This document shows, piece after piece, positions 49,109 through 58,384 of a stretch of 64,000 nt of DNA. Under the pieces are notes generated by a model. It was not told the origin of the DNA, made no database searches, and was given only the letters and a program-made list of their open reading frames with translations. Positions within the stretch are counted from its first letter, which is position 1, and each line of letters begins with the position of its first letter. The stretch is from Alphaproteobacteria bacterium (GTDB lineage: Bacteria; Pseudomonadota; Alphaproteobacteria; ATCC43930; CGMCC-115725): contig JASHNY010000171.1 in assembly GCA_030041385.1 (NCBI GenBank), positions 60,882 to 124,881 of the forward strand, written 5' to 3'. The position numbers and the translations under genes were made by a program.

Positions 49109-50115
49109 GAGGGTTCTCCTGTGTCGTCGGATTTGGGAGGAGGGTTGGCTCGAACGACGCAGCGAAAGCCGATGTGACAGGTGCCGGTGTCGATCGCCTG
49201 CGGCAGCCGAGCTGCCGGGCGGTAGCGCTGGCAATAGTTCGGCGCGCAGAGATACGAGCCGCCCTTGATCACCTTGCGCGGAATGTGAAGATCCGGCCCA
49301 AATGGAGCATAGCTGTGCTCTTGCGATGCGCCGCGCGGATCACGCGGTACGCAACAGGCAGACCGGGCCGCTGCCGGGTGACGGTCCGAATACCAATCGC
49401 CCGTCCATTCCCAGACATTGCCGGCCATGTCGTAGAGGCCGTAGCCGTTGGGCGGAAACGAGCCGACTGGCGCGCGCCCGACAAAGCCGTCGAGCCCCTG
49501 GTCGATAAAGGGAAAGATGCCCTGCCAAGTGTTGGCCATGTAGCGGTCGTCGGGGGTGAACTCGTCGCCCCAGCAGAACGGAGCGCCATCGAGGCCGCCG
49601 CGCGCCGCGAACTCCCATTCCGCCTCTGTCGGCAAGGCCTTGCCCACCCATGCGGCATAGGCCTCCGCATCTTCGAAGGCGACATGGACGACAGGGTGAT
49701 CCTCGCGGCCCGCGACAGTGCTTTCGGGCCCTTCGGGATGCCGCCAGTTTGCTCCCGGCACATAGGCCCAGCGGCTGCCGACATCCCGCATGTCGACCCG
49801 ACCGGTTGGCGTGAAGAACACCGCGCTGCCCGGGACGAGCGATGCCGGGTCGGCGCCAAAATAGGCGGCCGGATCGAGCGGTCGCTCGGCGATGGTCTGG
49901 TAGCCTGTCGCCTCGACAAAAACGGCAAAGTCTGCGTTTGTGACAGCGCACGCATCGATCCAGAAGCCGCTGACCGACACCGGGTGGGCCGGCGCTTCTT
50001 CCGGATAGGCGTGATCGTCGCCCATCCGGAACGTGCCTCCGGCAATCCACCGCATGCCGGAGCGTCTCGCCACCTCCGGTGCAAGTGCAGACTCTCTCGG
50101 CGCATCATCAGCCAT
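49105..50115 (-). CDS. Formylglycine-generating enzyme (FGE/SUMF1 family)
   Basis: MRWIAGGTFRMGDDHAYPEEAPAHPVSVSGFWIDACAVTNADFAVFVEATGY; YGLYDMAGNVWEWTGDWY; VIKGGSYLCAPNYCQRYRPAARLPQ; GFRCVV. ATGA overlap with sulfatase gene. Confidence 0.95.
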   Translation of the reverse strand: MADDAPRESALAPEVARRSGMRWIAGGTFRMGDDHAYPEEAPAHPVSVSGFWIDACAVTNADFAVFVEATGYQTIAERPLDPAAYFGADPASLVPGSAVFFTPTGRVDMRDVGSRWAYVPGANWRHPEGPESTVAGREDHPVVHVAFEDAEAYAAWVGKALPTEAEWEFAARGGLDGAPFCWGDEFTPDDRYMANTWQGIFPFIDQGLDGFVGRAPVGSFPPNGYGLYDMAGNVWEWTGDWYSDRHPAAARSACCVPRDPRGASQEHSYAPFGPDLHIPRKVIKGGSYLCAPNYCQRYRPAARLPQAIDTGTCHIGFRCVVRANPPPKSDDTGEPS

Positions 50116-50132
50116 CGGCCCAGCCCCGAGAG

Positions 50133-51569
50133 TCACTGTGCAGATCGTTGGGTCGCAGCCTCGACTTTGGTAACGGGCGGCGGGTTCCACTTGCCGGTCA
50201 GAACCTCGGACTTCGGCGAATAAATCCGCATCAGCAGGTTGAACGGCCCCTTGGGCGTCGGCAGCCAATTGGCCTCCTTGTCCGAACCCGGGCTTTCGTT
50301 CTGGAAGTAGAGATCGAGCGAGCCGTCGGCGTTGTATTTGAACGGCATCCAGCTGCTGACGGCGTTCCGGTTGAGCGCGTTTGCCACCGGGAACCCTTCG
50401 GCGTCATACAGCGTCACCGACCAGAAGGCGTTCGCGGGAGGCGTGTTATTCTTGTCGAAATGAATCGTGTATCGGTTGGCGCCGTCGAGCGGCTTGCCGG
50501 TGTTGTCGGCAAGGTTGGACGGATAAATCGCGTCTTCGGGCAGATTGGCGCCCAACCCGAATTCCGCGACAAGCGCCCGCTTCAGATAGTAATTGCCATA
50601 GACGCCCATCGTGTCGGTATTGATCGACCAGCCGTTCACGACGCGGGCTAGCGTCGGCATCTTCCACGCCATCAGCTGCCGCGCTTCCTCGGGCGCACTG
50701 GCGAGCGCCGATTGGACGGCGGGATCGAGCTTCGAGAGGTCGAAGCTTTTTCCCGGCTCAAGGCCGATGCGCTTCATCTGCGCGATGATCGGCTCGTCGG
50801 TGATGTGCGGGGGCTGCCGCTTCAGCAGTTCCGCGGCATAGGCAAAAAACTTTGCTGCCGGCATGGTCTCCGCCTGCACCTTTGGCGGCGTCTTCATGTC
50901 TACGGACGGGTCGATCGTCACCGGCGGCGGCGAATACGCCTTGCCCCACTGCGACAGCGGCGTGACCTTGTATCCCGCCTGGATCTTATGGACGGCATCG
51001 TAGTCGGCCGGGCCGTCGGTCTTGGTGCGGCCGATCACCCACACATAGGGCGTCGGCGCGTTGATGCGCTCGACGCCTTCGGGCAGCGTGCCCCGCCACT
51101 CAGGAGGCGCGACGGCAAAATTGCCGGCCTCTGTTCCGGTCGTACGCGATCCCGGCGAGGCGAACACGTCGGTCCACATGTCGAGCATCGGCAGCATGTA
51201 GTAACGGCCGCCGGTGTCCGGAGCCGACACGATCACCGGTTCCTTGCTGAGGTCGAGCCACGCGACGGAATAAAGCGTGTCGAAATTCGGCCGCACCACG
51301 GTACGGAAGGTCGCGGGCGGGTATTCGGGCACATTGGCGAACATGTTCATCGGCCCTTTGCCGATCTCCTTGCCGGGCTCGATGTTGGTCGATTGCTTGC
51401 GGGTGATATCCATCGTTACGAGCGGGTAGAGGTAGAGGTAAGCATCGACGCCGATGGCATGCGCCTCCGCCGCGCCGATCTTGCTCTGTGCGTCGGCTTC
51501 CGGCGCGGCGAGCGCCACGAGAATCGAGAGGCACGCGCCGGCCGCGCCGTTCGAAAGTCCCCGATTCAT
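50133..51569 (-). CDS. DUF1254/DUF1214 domain-containing secreted protein
   Basis: Signal peptide; DAYLYLYPLVTMDITRKQSTN; FRTVVRPNFDTLYSVAWLDLSKEPVIVSAPDTGGRYYMLPMLDMWTDVFASPGSRTTG; C-terminal FWSVTLYDAEGFPVANALNR. Confidence 0.93.
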   Translation of the reverse strand: MNRGLSNGAAGACLSILVALAAPEADAQSKIGAAEAHAIGVDAYLYLYPLVTMDITRKQSTNIEPGKEIGKGPMNMFANVPEYPPATFRTVVRPNFDTLYSVAWLDLSKEPVIVSAPDTGGRYYMLPMLDMWTDVFASPGSRTTGTEAGNFAVAPPEWRGTLPEGVERINAPTPYVWVIGRTKTDGPADYDAVHKIQAGYKVTPLSQWGKAYSPPPVTIDPSVDMKTPPKVQAETMPAAKFFAYAAELLKRQPPHITDEPIIAQMKRIGLEPGKSFDLSKLDPAVQSALASAPEEARQLMAWKMPTLARVVNGWSINTDTMGVYGNYYLKRALVAEFGLGANLPEDAIYPSNLADNTGKPLDGANRYTIHFDKNNTPPANAFWSVTLYDAEGFPVANALNRNAVSSWMPFKYNADGSLDLYFQNESPGSDKEANWLPTPKGPFNLLMRIYSPKSEVLTGKWNPPPVTKVEAATQRSAQ

Positions 51570-51666
51570 GTTGTGGGTCTCCTTAAGGAGGGCCCGTCAC
51601 AATTGAAGCCCGCCGACAGGCCTGGCATTGATGCAAATCAACCGGCGTCGTTTCAACTTTTGGTTG

Positions 51667-51803
51667 ATGTTTGAACCCTATCACTCGAGTCATTCCGGAG
51701 CGCCGCGCAGCGGCGAGTCCGGAACCCATGAACACCGGCCTCTGGAACATGGGTTCCGGGCTCGGCCGCTCGGGCCGCCCCGGAATGACGGTCGGGATTC
51801 ATT
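51667..51803. repeat. Dispersed intergenic palindromic repeat, copy 2
   Basis: Inverted match to 44804-44890 (31-bp and 22-bp exact blocks), with an extra internal segment ggaacccatgaacaccggcc...catgggttccgg. Confidence 0.85.
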
Positions 51804-52062
51804 TAGAAGTCGAACGGAGCGACCAGGATCCGCCCCATCAAGCACGGTCGCGTAGATGAAGGCGGACTTGGGATGGTAATGACAAGGCGAGTAGCCGCCC
51901 GGGCCGTATTCGACGAGCGCCCTTGATGCTCTTACCGGGAACGTTCGGCAGCTCGTGCTGATAGACGAGGGTCACCTTGGCGTTCTTCGATGTCGGCGCA
52001 GCCGCAAGCACGCTGCCGAACGGCAGGGCGGCGACAAGCAGCGAGCAGAGGATGCGTTTCAT
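51800..52062 (-). pseudogene. Frameshifted and 3'-truncated secreted cupin-like gene
   Basis: Frame 1 MKRILCSLLVAALPFGSVLAAAPTSKNAKVTLVYQHELPNVPGKSIKGA shifts to the cupin-like LVEYGPGGYSPCHYHPKSAFIYATVLDGA in another frame, then runs into the dispersed repeat at 51803. Confidence 0.75.
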
Positions 52063-52093
52063 GGAGCCATCCCCCGGTTTGACGAATGCGCGA

Positions 52094-52846
52094 TCAGACC
52101 CTTGCCTGTGAACGGCGGAGCCATTCGTCGAACCCGATGCGGCCGAGGCGGGCTTCGCCCAACGGCACGAGCGAACGCTCCTCGACGCGGCCGCCCCAGT
52201 ATCGGGCCTCGGGGTCGCGCACGACCTGGCGCGGGTCGCCGATCGCCTTCAGATAGCGGGCGACGATTTCGTTGAATGGCGCGCGTTCCGGGCCGGCGAT
52301 CTCGACGATCCCGTTTTCCGGCGCGGCGACCGCCACGTCAGCGACGATCGGCGCAATATCGTCCGCCGCGATCGGCTGGAACAGGACGGGCGGAAGCCTG
52401 ACCGTGTTTCCGTCCGCAGCCGAAGCGGCGATGCCGCCGAGAAATTCCAAAAACTGGGTCGCGCGGATGATGGTGTAGGGGATGCCGGAGGCTTTGATCA
52501 GTTTCTCTTGGGCGACCTTGGCCCGGAAATAGCCATTGTCGGTCTGGTCGATTCCGACGATGGATAGCGCGACGTGATGCCGGACGCCCGCCGCGGCCTC
52601 CGCCGGGAAAAGGTTGCGCCCGGAAGCTTCGAAAAATTCCAGCACCGCCCGGTCTTCAAATGACGGCGAATTGGTCAGGTCGATCACCACCTGCGCCCCG
52701 GCCATGGCCTCTTTGAGCCCCTCGCCGGTGATGCTGTTGACCCCGTTCTTGGGCGAGGCGGCGACGACCTCATGACCGCCCTGGCGCAGAATGGCGACGG
52801 TCTTCGAGCCGATCAGGCCGGTGCCGCCGATGACGACGATCTTCAT
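52094..52846 (-). CDS. NAD(P)-binding SDR/NmrA-like oxidoreductase
   Basis: MKIVVIGGTGLIGSKTVAILRQGGHEVVAASP; GYFRAKVAQEKLIKASGIPYTIIRATQFLEFL. Confidence 0.92.
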   Translation of the reverse strand: MKIVVIGGTGLIGSKTVAILRQGGHEVVAASPKNGVNSITGEGLKEAMAGAQVVIDLTNSPSFEDRAVLEFFEASGRNLFPAEAAAGVRHHVALSIVGIDQTDNGYFRAKVAQEKLIKASGIPYTIIRATQFLEFLGGIAASAADGNTVRLPPVLFQPIAADDIAPIVADVAVAAPENGIVEIAGPERAPFNEIVARYLKAIGDPRQVVRDPEARYWGGRVEERSLVPLGEARLGRIGFDEWLRRSQARV

Positions 52847-53458
52847 AGGCTATCCTCCTTGTCGATGATTGGCGACCTCAAGCGAGGAAGATGCTGGCTC
52901 GTCTCTTTCCTAGATCGCTGGACGCGGGTCTTCGTTCCGCCGCGCCACACGACAAGGCGCACGGGTCGCCTGGCCAACACCAATTGCCGCTGGCGCCAAT
53001 TCCGTCATCGCCGGAGGCCGGCCGCCGTTCCGGCAGCTTCAAGGCCTTAAAAAAACAGCCCCGAGAACCTGCGTCTTTTGCCGAAATTGCATAGCGAGAT
53101 CACGTCACAAATTTGTTTGATGGAGAGGATCGATCGGCCGCGGCGCCACTCGGCCGATGCCGAGGTCCCCGGCCTTTTAACAAAGAGAATGGCGATGAAT
53201 TTGATCGATACGGGAGGCGATCCAGCGGGGATATGACGTCATCACCATCGGCAACCAGCGGTTCGATTCCGCCATCGACGCTCGTGCCGGTGCACGGCGC
53301 TTGCTGACCCCGAGGGTAATGCGTTTGGCGGTTGGCCACCGCACCCCGCCCGCCTTTCCGCCGCCCGAGCCAGATCGATCGAAGTAAGAGGTTGCCGGAG
53401 CAACAAAACAAGTTGTTGCAGCGGCGATCCGAACAAAAGGCTGCAAACGGAGGCAGGC

Positions 53459-54562
53459 ATGCACTTCACTGACGACTCCATGTTCCCAGAGAATATGCAC
53501 CCGCTTATCGTCACTGCGGCGCCGTTCGGGCCGCAATGGCTGCCCGGCGATGCCGATATCCCGGTCACCTGGGACGAGCAGGTCCAGACCGCGGTAGATT
53601 GCTGGAATGCCGGCGCCCAGGTGCTGCACGTTCATGTGCGCGATCCTGCAACCGGACACGGTTCAGCCGACTTTGACCAGTACAACCATTTCATCGGACT
53701 GCTGCGCCAGGCCGTGCCTAAAATGATCCTGCAGGTCGGCGGCTCAATTTCGTTCGCGCCGAAAGGCGAATCCCAGAAGGCGAAGTGGCTCGACAATGAC
53801 ACGCGCCATATGCTTGCCGAACTCGATCCAAAGCCGGACAGCGTCACGGTCGCGATCGGCACCACGCTCTGGGATGTCGTTCAGATGTGGAGCAAGGACG
53901 ATATCAGCGGAACACACCTTGAGGACCCGCAGGTCCTGCAGGCCTGGGCGGGCATGGTGGCCGAGGCGGGCCCGGCCTTTTACCTGGAGCATCTCAAACG
54001 CCTGCGCCAGCACCGCATTCAGCCTTACTTCGTCCCCGCTCATGTCCATCAGCTGGAGATCATCGAGCGGCTGATCCGCGCCGGTGCCTATATGGGGCCC
54101 ATGAACGTCGCGTTCTCCGGCTACGGTGGCGGCACGCTCGGGCACAATCCATTCGACTGGATGGAGATGGTGCGGCGCGTTCCGCAGGGTGCGGTCGTGA
54201 CCTTCTGGACCGGCATGCGGTTCAACATCCCGGTCTCGGCGCTCGCTCTGATTCTGGGCCTGCACATCCGCGTCGGCAACGAAGACAACCTGTGGAATGT
54301 AAAGCGGGAGCGGATTTCCTCAGTGAAGCAGGTCGAGGCCGCCGTCCGGCTGTGCGAGCAATATGGGCGCAAGCTCGCCACGCCGGAGGAGGCCCATAAG
54401 ATCATGAAGGTCGGGGTCTGGTACGACACCGTGGAAGAGACGCTACAGCATCTCGGCATGCCGCCGAACCGGAAGGCGGGCGAAACCGGCTTCCTGGTGT
54501 TTGAAACGACGGGAAGAAAGTCTCTTCCGGCGCAGGCTGGCGACTCGCATCCAATCGCCTAA
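53459..54562 (+). CDS. Beta-keto acid cleavage enzyme (BKACE / DUF849)
   Basis: PLIVTAAPFGPQWLP; AVDCWNAGAQVLHVHVRDPATGHGSADFDQYNHFIGLLRQAVPKMILQVGGS; C-terminal LGLHIRVGNEDNLW. Confidence 0.92.
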   Translation: MHFTDDSMFPENMHPLIVTAAPFGPQWLPGDADIPVTWDEQVQTAVDCWNAGAQVLHVHVRDPATGHGSADFDQYNHFIGLLRQAVPKMILQVGGSISFAPKGESQKAKWLDNDTRHMLAELDPKPDSVTVAIGTTLWDVVQMWSKDDISGTHLEDPQVLQAWAGMVAEAGPAFYLEHLKRLRQHRIQPYFVPAHVHQLEIIERLIRAGAYMGPMNVAFSGYGGGTLGHNPFDWMEMVRRVPQGAVVTFWTGMRFNIPVSALALILGLHIRVGNEDNLWNVKRERISSVKQVEAAVRLCEQYGRKLATPEEAHKIMKVGVWYDTVEETLQHLGMPPNRKAGETGFLVFETTGRKSLPAQAGDSHPIA

Positions 54563-54769
54563 TGCATGGTGCCTCCGGCACAAGCGGTCGATAGGCAACG
54601 GTGCGTGGCCCGGCCATGTCTCCGGCCGGTCCGACCAGGTCGCGTGGAAGCAGTCGTGGCTTCCGGGCCTGCCCCGGCTGTTGCCGTGAGCCCGGAATGA
54701 GCGGACATGTCAAGCCGAGACACTGCCGCATCGAGCAACCGCTTGAGTGCGCGAGCGCGACCTGCTAGG

Positions 54770-54890
54770 CATTGCGCGTCATTGGGGAGTAGCCGCCCGC
54801 CTTGGCGGGGCTTGCGTCAACACACTTGGCCTGACGGCTGTGGCGCAGGCAGACCTGATCGGTTTGGCGAGACCTTTGGCATCAGCTGCC
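54770..54890 (+). ncRNA. yybP-ykoY (Mn2+) riboswitch
   Basis: TTGGGGAGTAGC (54782-54793), later TTGGCGAGACCTTTGG (54864-54879), GC-rich pairing segments between; directly upstream of a UPF0016 gene. Confidence 0.85.
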
Positions 54891-54959
54891 TCAACCGGGT
54901 CGGGCGGAGGCGGCGGTGCCTGGGTTGTCTCGCACCCGACCCCGAATGGCGGCGCTGCC

Positions 54960-55523
54960 GTGGAAGCCTTCCTCGTCTCGACGATGGTCGTCGGTCTCGC
55001 CGAGATCGGCGACAAGACGCAAATCCTCTCGATGATCCTTGCGGCCCGGTTTCACCGGCCGCTGCCGATCATTTTCGGCATCCTGTTCGCGACAATCGCC
55101 AACCATTCCGCCGCCGGCCTCGCCGGAACACTGTTCGGAAGCTTTCTCGCGGGACCGTGGATGCGCTGGGTACTCGGGATTTCGTTCCTGAGCGTCGCGG
55201 TCTGGGCGCTTTTCCCTGACAAATACGAGGGTGACGCGCGGGCGATCAGCCGGGCGGGCGCCTTCATGTCCACCCTGGTCGCATTTTTCCTCGCCGAGAT
55301 CGGCGACAAGACCCAGATCGCGACCGTGGGTCTCGCGGCCCGGTTTGAGCAGTTCGATCCCGTAGTGGCGGGAACGACGCTCGGGATGATGCTCGCGAAT
55401 GTCCCTGTCGTGGTCATCGGCGACCGGCTCGCGGGCAAGCTGCCGGTCAAGGCAATACGGATCACCGCCGCTATCGTGTTCGCCGGTCTTGGGGTGCTGA
55501 CGCTCGCCCGTGTCCGCGCGTAG
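54960..55523 (+). CDS. TMEM165/GDT1 (UPF0016) family manganese exporter (GTG start)
   Basis: Two EIGDKTQ motifs: VGLAEIGDKTQILSMILAARF and FLAEIGDKTQIATVGLAARF; six hydrophobic segments. ORF-track start 54747 lies inside the riboswitch. Confidence 0.93.
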   Translation: MEAFLVSTMVVGLAEIGDKTQILSMILAARFHRPLPIIFGILFATIANHSAAGLAGTLFGSFLAGPWMRWVLGISFLSVAVWALFPDKYEGDARAISRAGAFMSTLVAFFLAEIGDKTQIATVGLAARFEQFDPVVAGTTLGMMLANVPVVVIGDRLAGKLPVKAIRITAAIVFAGLGVLTLARVRA

Positions 55524-55643
55524 CTCCGCGGCCATCACCTCCCCAGCTTCGGAAGGTTGCCGCACCGGGTTTCCCGATCGGTCATCAGGACGCGCGGCAT
55601 CGCTTTGTGGTAGAGAGCCCAACTGTGCTGGTAGGAGATAATA

Positions 55644-56957
55644 ATGGCTCTCGCCGAACCCGGTGGCACATCGTTTCTCGATGCCCTGCGCGACAGGACC
55701 GACCACATCCTTGACGCCTGTACCCGCTGCGGCAAATGCGTGGCGGCGTGCCCGATGGTCGAACCGGCCGGGCTCGATCCGGCGGACGCGACCGAGATCG
55801 TCACCGGGGTGCTCGACCTGCTGGCTGGCGGCGCCGGCACCAAGGACGCGGAGCGCTGGGCGCAGGTGTGCACGAACAGCGGAAAGTGCATTCCGGCCTG
55901 CGATTACGGCATCAACCCGCGCTTCATGGTCAACATGGCGCGGATCGCGGCGAAGGCAAAACTCGGCGCCGACAAGGTGCGTCGCGCGGCCAACGAATAT
56001 TTCAACGCGATGGGGCGCAGCACCCGCACGATCGCGCGGCTGCAGCTGCCGCCCGAGGTGCTGGCGCGCATCAGCCCGCCGCTGCGGGCCGCCGAGGAAT
56101 ACGAGAGGGTGCCGGAAATCGTCTTCTATACCGGCTGCAACGTCATCAAGACACCGCATATCGCGTTGCTGGTATTGGAGGTGCTGGACGCGCTGGGAGT
56201 GAGCTATGAGGTGATGGGCGGCACCGCGGCCTGCTGCGGCATCCAGCAGTTCAAGCGCGGCGACGCCAAAACCGCAGGGCGCGTCTCGTACAACACGATC
56301 GACCGGTTGAGCCGGCCCGGCGCTTCGCGGGTCGTCGCATGGTGCCCCAGCTGCCAGATCCAGATCGCCGAGGTGGCGCTTCCTGCCTATCGCGAGACAT
56401 TCGGCACCGTGCCCTTCGACATGAACCCGATCGCCGAGTTCTTTGCCGAGCGGCTTGACGACCTCGGCCGCCTGTTCGTGCATCCGGTCAACAAGCGCGT
56501 GGCGCTGCAGGAGCGCTCGGCGCTGCCGAATGTCATGGCGGCGATCAAGCGGGTGCTGCGGGCGATCCCCGGCCTCGAGGTCGTCGAGCTCGATGTGCCG
56601 ATCCTCAGCACGCAGGCCAGTCACCTCTCGGTCGTGCCGGAGTTCAAGGCCGAACTGCGCGAGCGCGAGTTCCGCGCCGCCGCCGAGGCCGGCGTGACCA
56701 CCTTCGCGTCGATCTTCCACGCCTGTCACCGCGAGCTGATCGCCTATCAGCCGCAGGTGTCGTTTGAGCTGATCAACTTCATGGAGCTGATCGGCGAGAG
56801 CATGGGCATCCACGTGCCCGACCTCTATAAGCGGCTGCGCCTGATCGGCGACATCGACACGATCATCGCCGACAGCGCCGATCTGATCGCCGCCCATAGC
56901 CTCGATCTCGACACGGTCCGCGACGTGCTGGCGCGGGATATGGCGGGCGCCGGCTGA
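55644..56957 (+). CDS. (Fe-S)-binding oxidoreductase with CCG domains (heterodisulfide reductase / glycolate oxidase Fe-S subunit-like)
   Basis: CTRCGKCVAACPM; CTNSGKCIPACDYG; FYTGCNVIKT; GGTAACCGIQQF; AWCPSCQIQ. Confidence 0.85.
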   Translation: MALAEPGGTSFLDALRDRTDHILDACTRCGKCVAACPMVEPAGLDPADATEIVTGVLDLLAGGAGTKDAERWAQVCTNSGKCIPACDYGINPRFMVNMARIAAKAKLGADKVRRAANEYFNAMGRSTRTIARLQLPPEVLARISPPLRAAEEYERVPEIVFYTGCNVIKTPHIALLVLEVLDALGVSYEVMGGTAACCGIQQFKRGDAKTAGRVSYNTIDRLSRPGASRVVAWCPSCQIQIAEVALPAYRETFGTVPFDMNPIAEFFAERLDDLGRLFVHPVNKRVALQERSALPNVMAAIKRVLRAIPGLEVVELDVPILSTQASHLSVVPEFKAELREREFRAAAEAGVTTFASIFHACHRELIAYQPQVSFELINFMELIGESMGIHVPDLYKRLRLIGDIDTIIADSADLIAAHSLDLDTVRDVLARDMAGAG

Positions 56958-56971
56958 GCCGGGTCGCGGGT

Positions 56972-58261
56972 TCAGCCGCGCTGCTCTTGTCCGATCGGCT
57001 CCGCAACCGCGAGGGCGAGCGCGTCGTCGCCCGGAATGCGCCAGCGCGCGGTCAGCAGGTCGAAGGCGACGAGGCATAGGGCCGACAGAACGAATGTCGA
57101 CGGGATGCCGACAAGGCTGGCGACAAGGCCCCACACCGCGCTGCCGAGCGCCATCATGCCGTTGAACACGATCATGAAGATCGACAGGCCGCGGGCCCGC
57201 ACCCAGGCCGGCAAGGCCGTCTGGGCGGCGACGTTGACCGTGGCGACGACCGCGACCCAGGCGATACCGGAGGCGAGCAACACGGGAACCGCGCTCCACA
57301 GCGTATGGCACGCCGCGAGGGCCGCGAGCAGGCAGGCGGAAGCGACGCTGCCCGCCCGCGCGATCCGGTTCGGGGTGAAGCGGGCCCGCCAGCGCGGCAG
57401 CAAGACCACCGAGACGATGCCGCCGATGCCGAGACAGCCCAGCAGCAGCCCATAGGTTCCGGCGCCGCCGCCGACCTGATTGCGCGCGATCAGCGGCAGC
57501 AGCGAGAAGTACAGGCTGGCGCAGAAGGCGTAGCCGCCGGAACGGATCAATGTGGCGCGCGTTTCCGGCGCACCCAGCGTGTGGCGCAGGCCGCTGACGG
57601 CGGCGCCAACGATCCATTCGCCGCGCGCCGCCTGCGGCAGCGGCGACAGCCAGCGCAGCAGCAATACGACCACCGCAATGTAAAAGAGGCCGTTGAGGAA
57701 AAATGGCGCCGCGGTGCCGCAATACAGGATCAACGCGCCGCCGAGCGCCGGCCCGATCACCCGCGCCACATTGATCCCGATGCTGTTGAGCGACACCGCC
57801 GGGGCGAGCTCATGGCGCGGCACGAGGTCGGGCACGATGGCCTGGAATACCGGCATGGCGAACGCAAGCAACGTGCCGAACAGAAAGGAGGCGACGAGGA
57901 TGACGGCAGCGGTGGTCAGGCCGAGCGCGGTCGAGAATGCGAGCAGCAACGTCGCCGCCACCAAACCGACATGAAGCATGACGAGAAGCCGCCGCCGGTC
58001 GACGATATCGCCGACCACGCCGGCCGGCAGCGCGAACAGGAATACCGGGAGGCTCGCCGCCGTCTGCACCAGGGTCACCATGACCGGCGTCGGCCGCAGG
58101 TCGGTCATCAGCCACGCGGTCCCCACATTGCCGAGCCAGATGCCGACATTGGACGCAACGCTCGCCAGCCAGACGGCGCGGAAAATCGGGATCGCCAGCG
58201 GCGTCAACGACGACGGCGTGCTTGGCCGCAGCGGAGACGGCCTCGTATCGGTCATCGGCAA
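56972..58261 (-). CDS. MFS transporter (MFS_3/EntS-like)
   Basis: FRAVWLASVASNVGIWLGNVGTAWLMTDL; LFALPAGVVGDIVDRRRLLVM; about 12 hydrophobic segments. Confidence 0.92.
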   Translation of the reverse strand: MPMTDTRPSPLRPSTPSSLTPLAIPIFRAVWLASVASNVGIWLGNVGTAWLMTDLRPTPVMVTLVQTAASLPVFLFALPAGVVGDIVDRRRLLVMLHVGLVAATLLLAFSTALGLTTAAVILVASFLFGTLLAFAMPVFQAIVPDLVPRHELAPAVSLNSIGINVARVIGPALGGALILYCGTAAPFFLNGLFYIAVVVLLLRWLSPLPQAARGEWIVGAAVSGLRHTLGAPETRATLIRSGGYAFCASLYFSLLPLIARNQVGGGAGTYGLLLGCLGIGGIVSVVLLPRWRARFTPNRIARAGSVASACLLAALAACHTLWSAVPVLLASGIAWVAVVATVNVAAQTALPAWVRARGLSIFMIVFNGMMALGSAVWGLVASLVGIPSTFVLSALCLVAFDLLTARWRIPGDDALALAVAEPIGQEQRG

Positions 58262-58384
58262 CCTCGCGCGTTTCTTCTTGCGTTCGACCGGCCACAGCCG
58301 GCTCCGTCACAGGGGCCACGCATCGAATAGCGGGAGGCGAGGCGCGCGACAATGCCCCGTCGGGCGATGGCAGTGCCATGACTG

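Noticed and set aside
46031-49177. 1048-aa plus-strand ORF
   Set aside because: Antisense to the sulfatase and ion-channel genes, which have active-site motifs.
54891-57722. 943-aa minus-strand ORF
   Set aside because: Antisense to UPF0016 and the Fe-S protein; no protein-family motifs.
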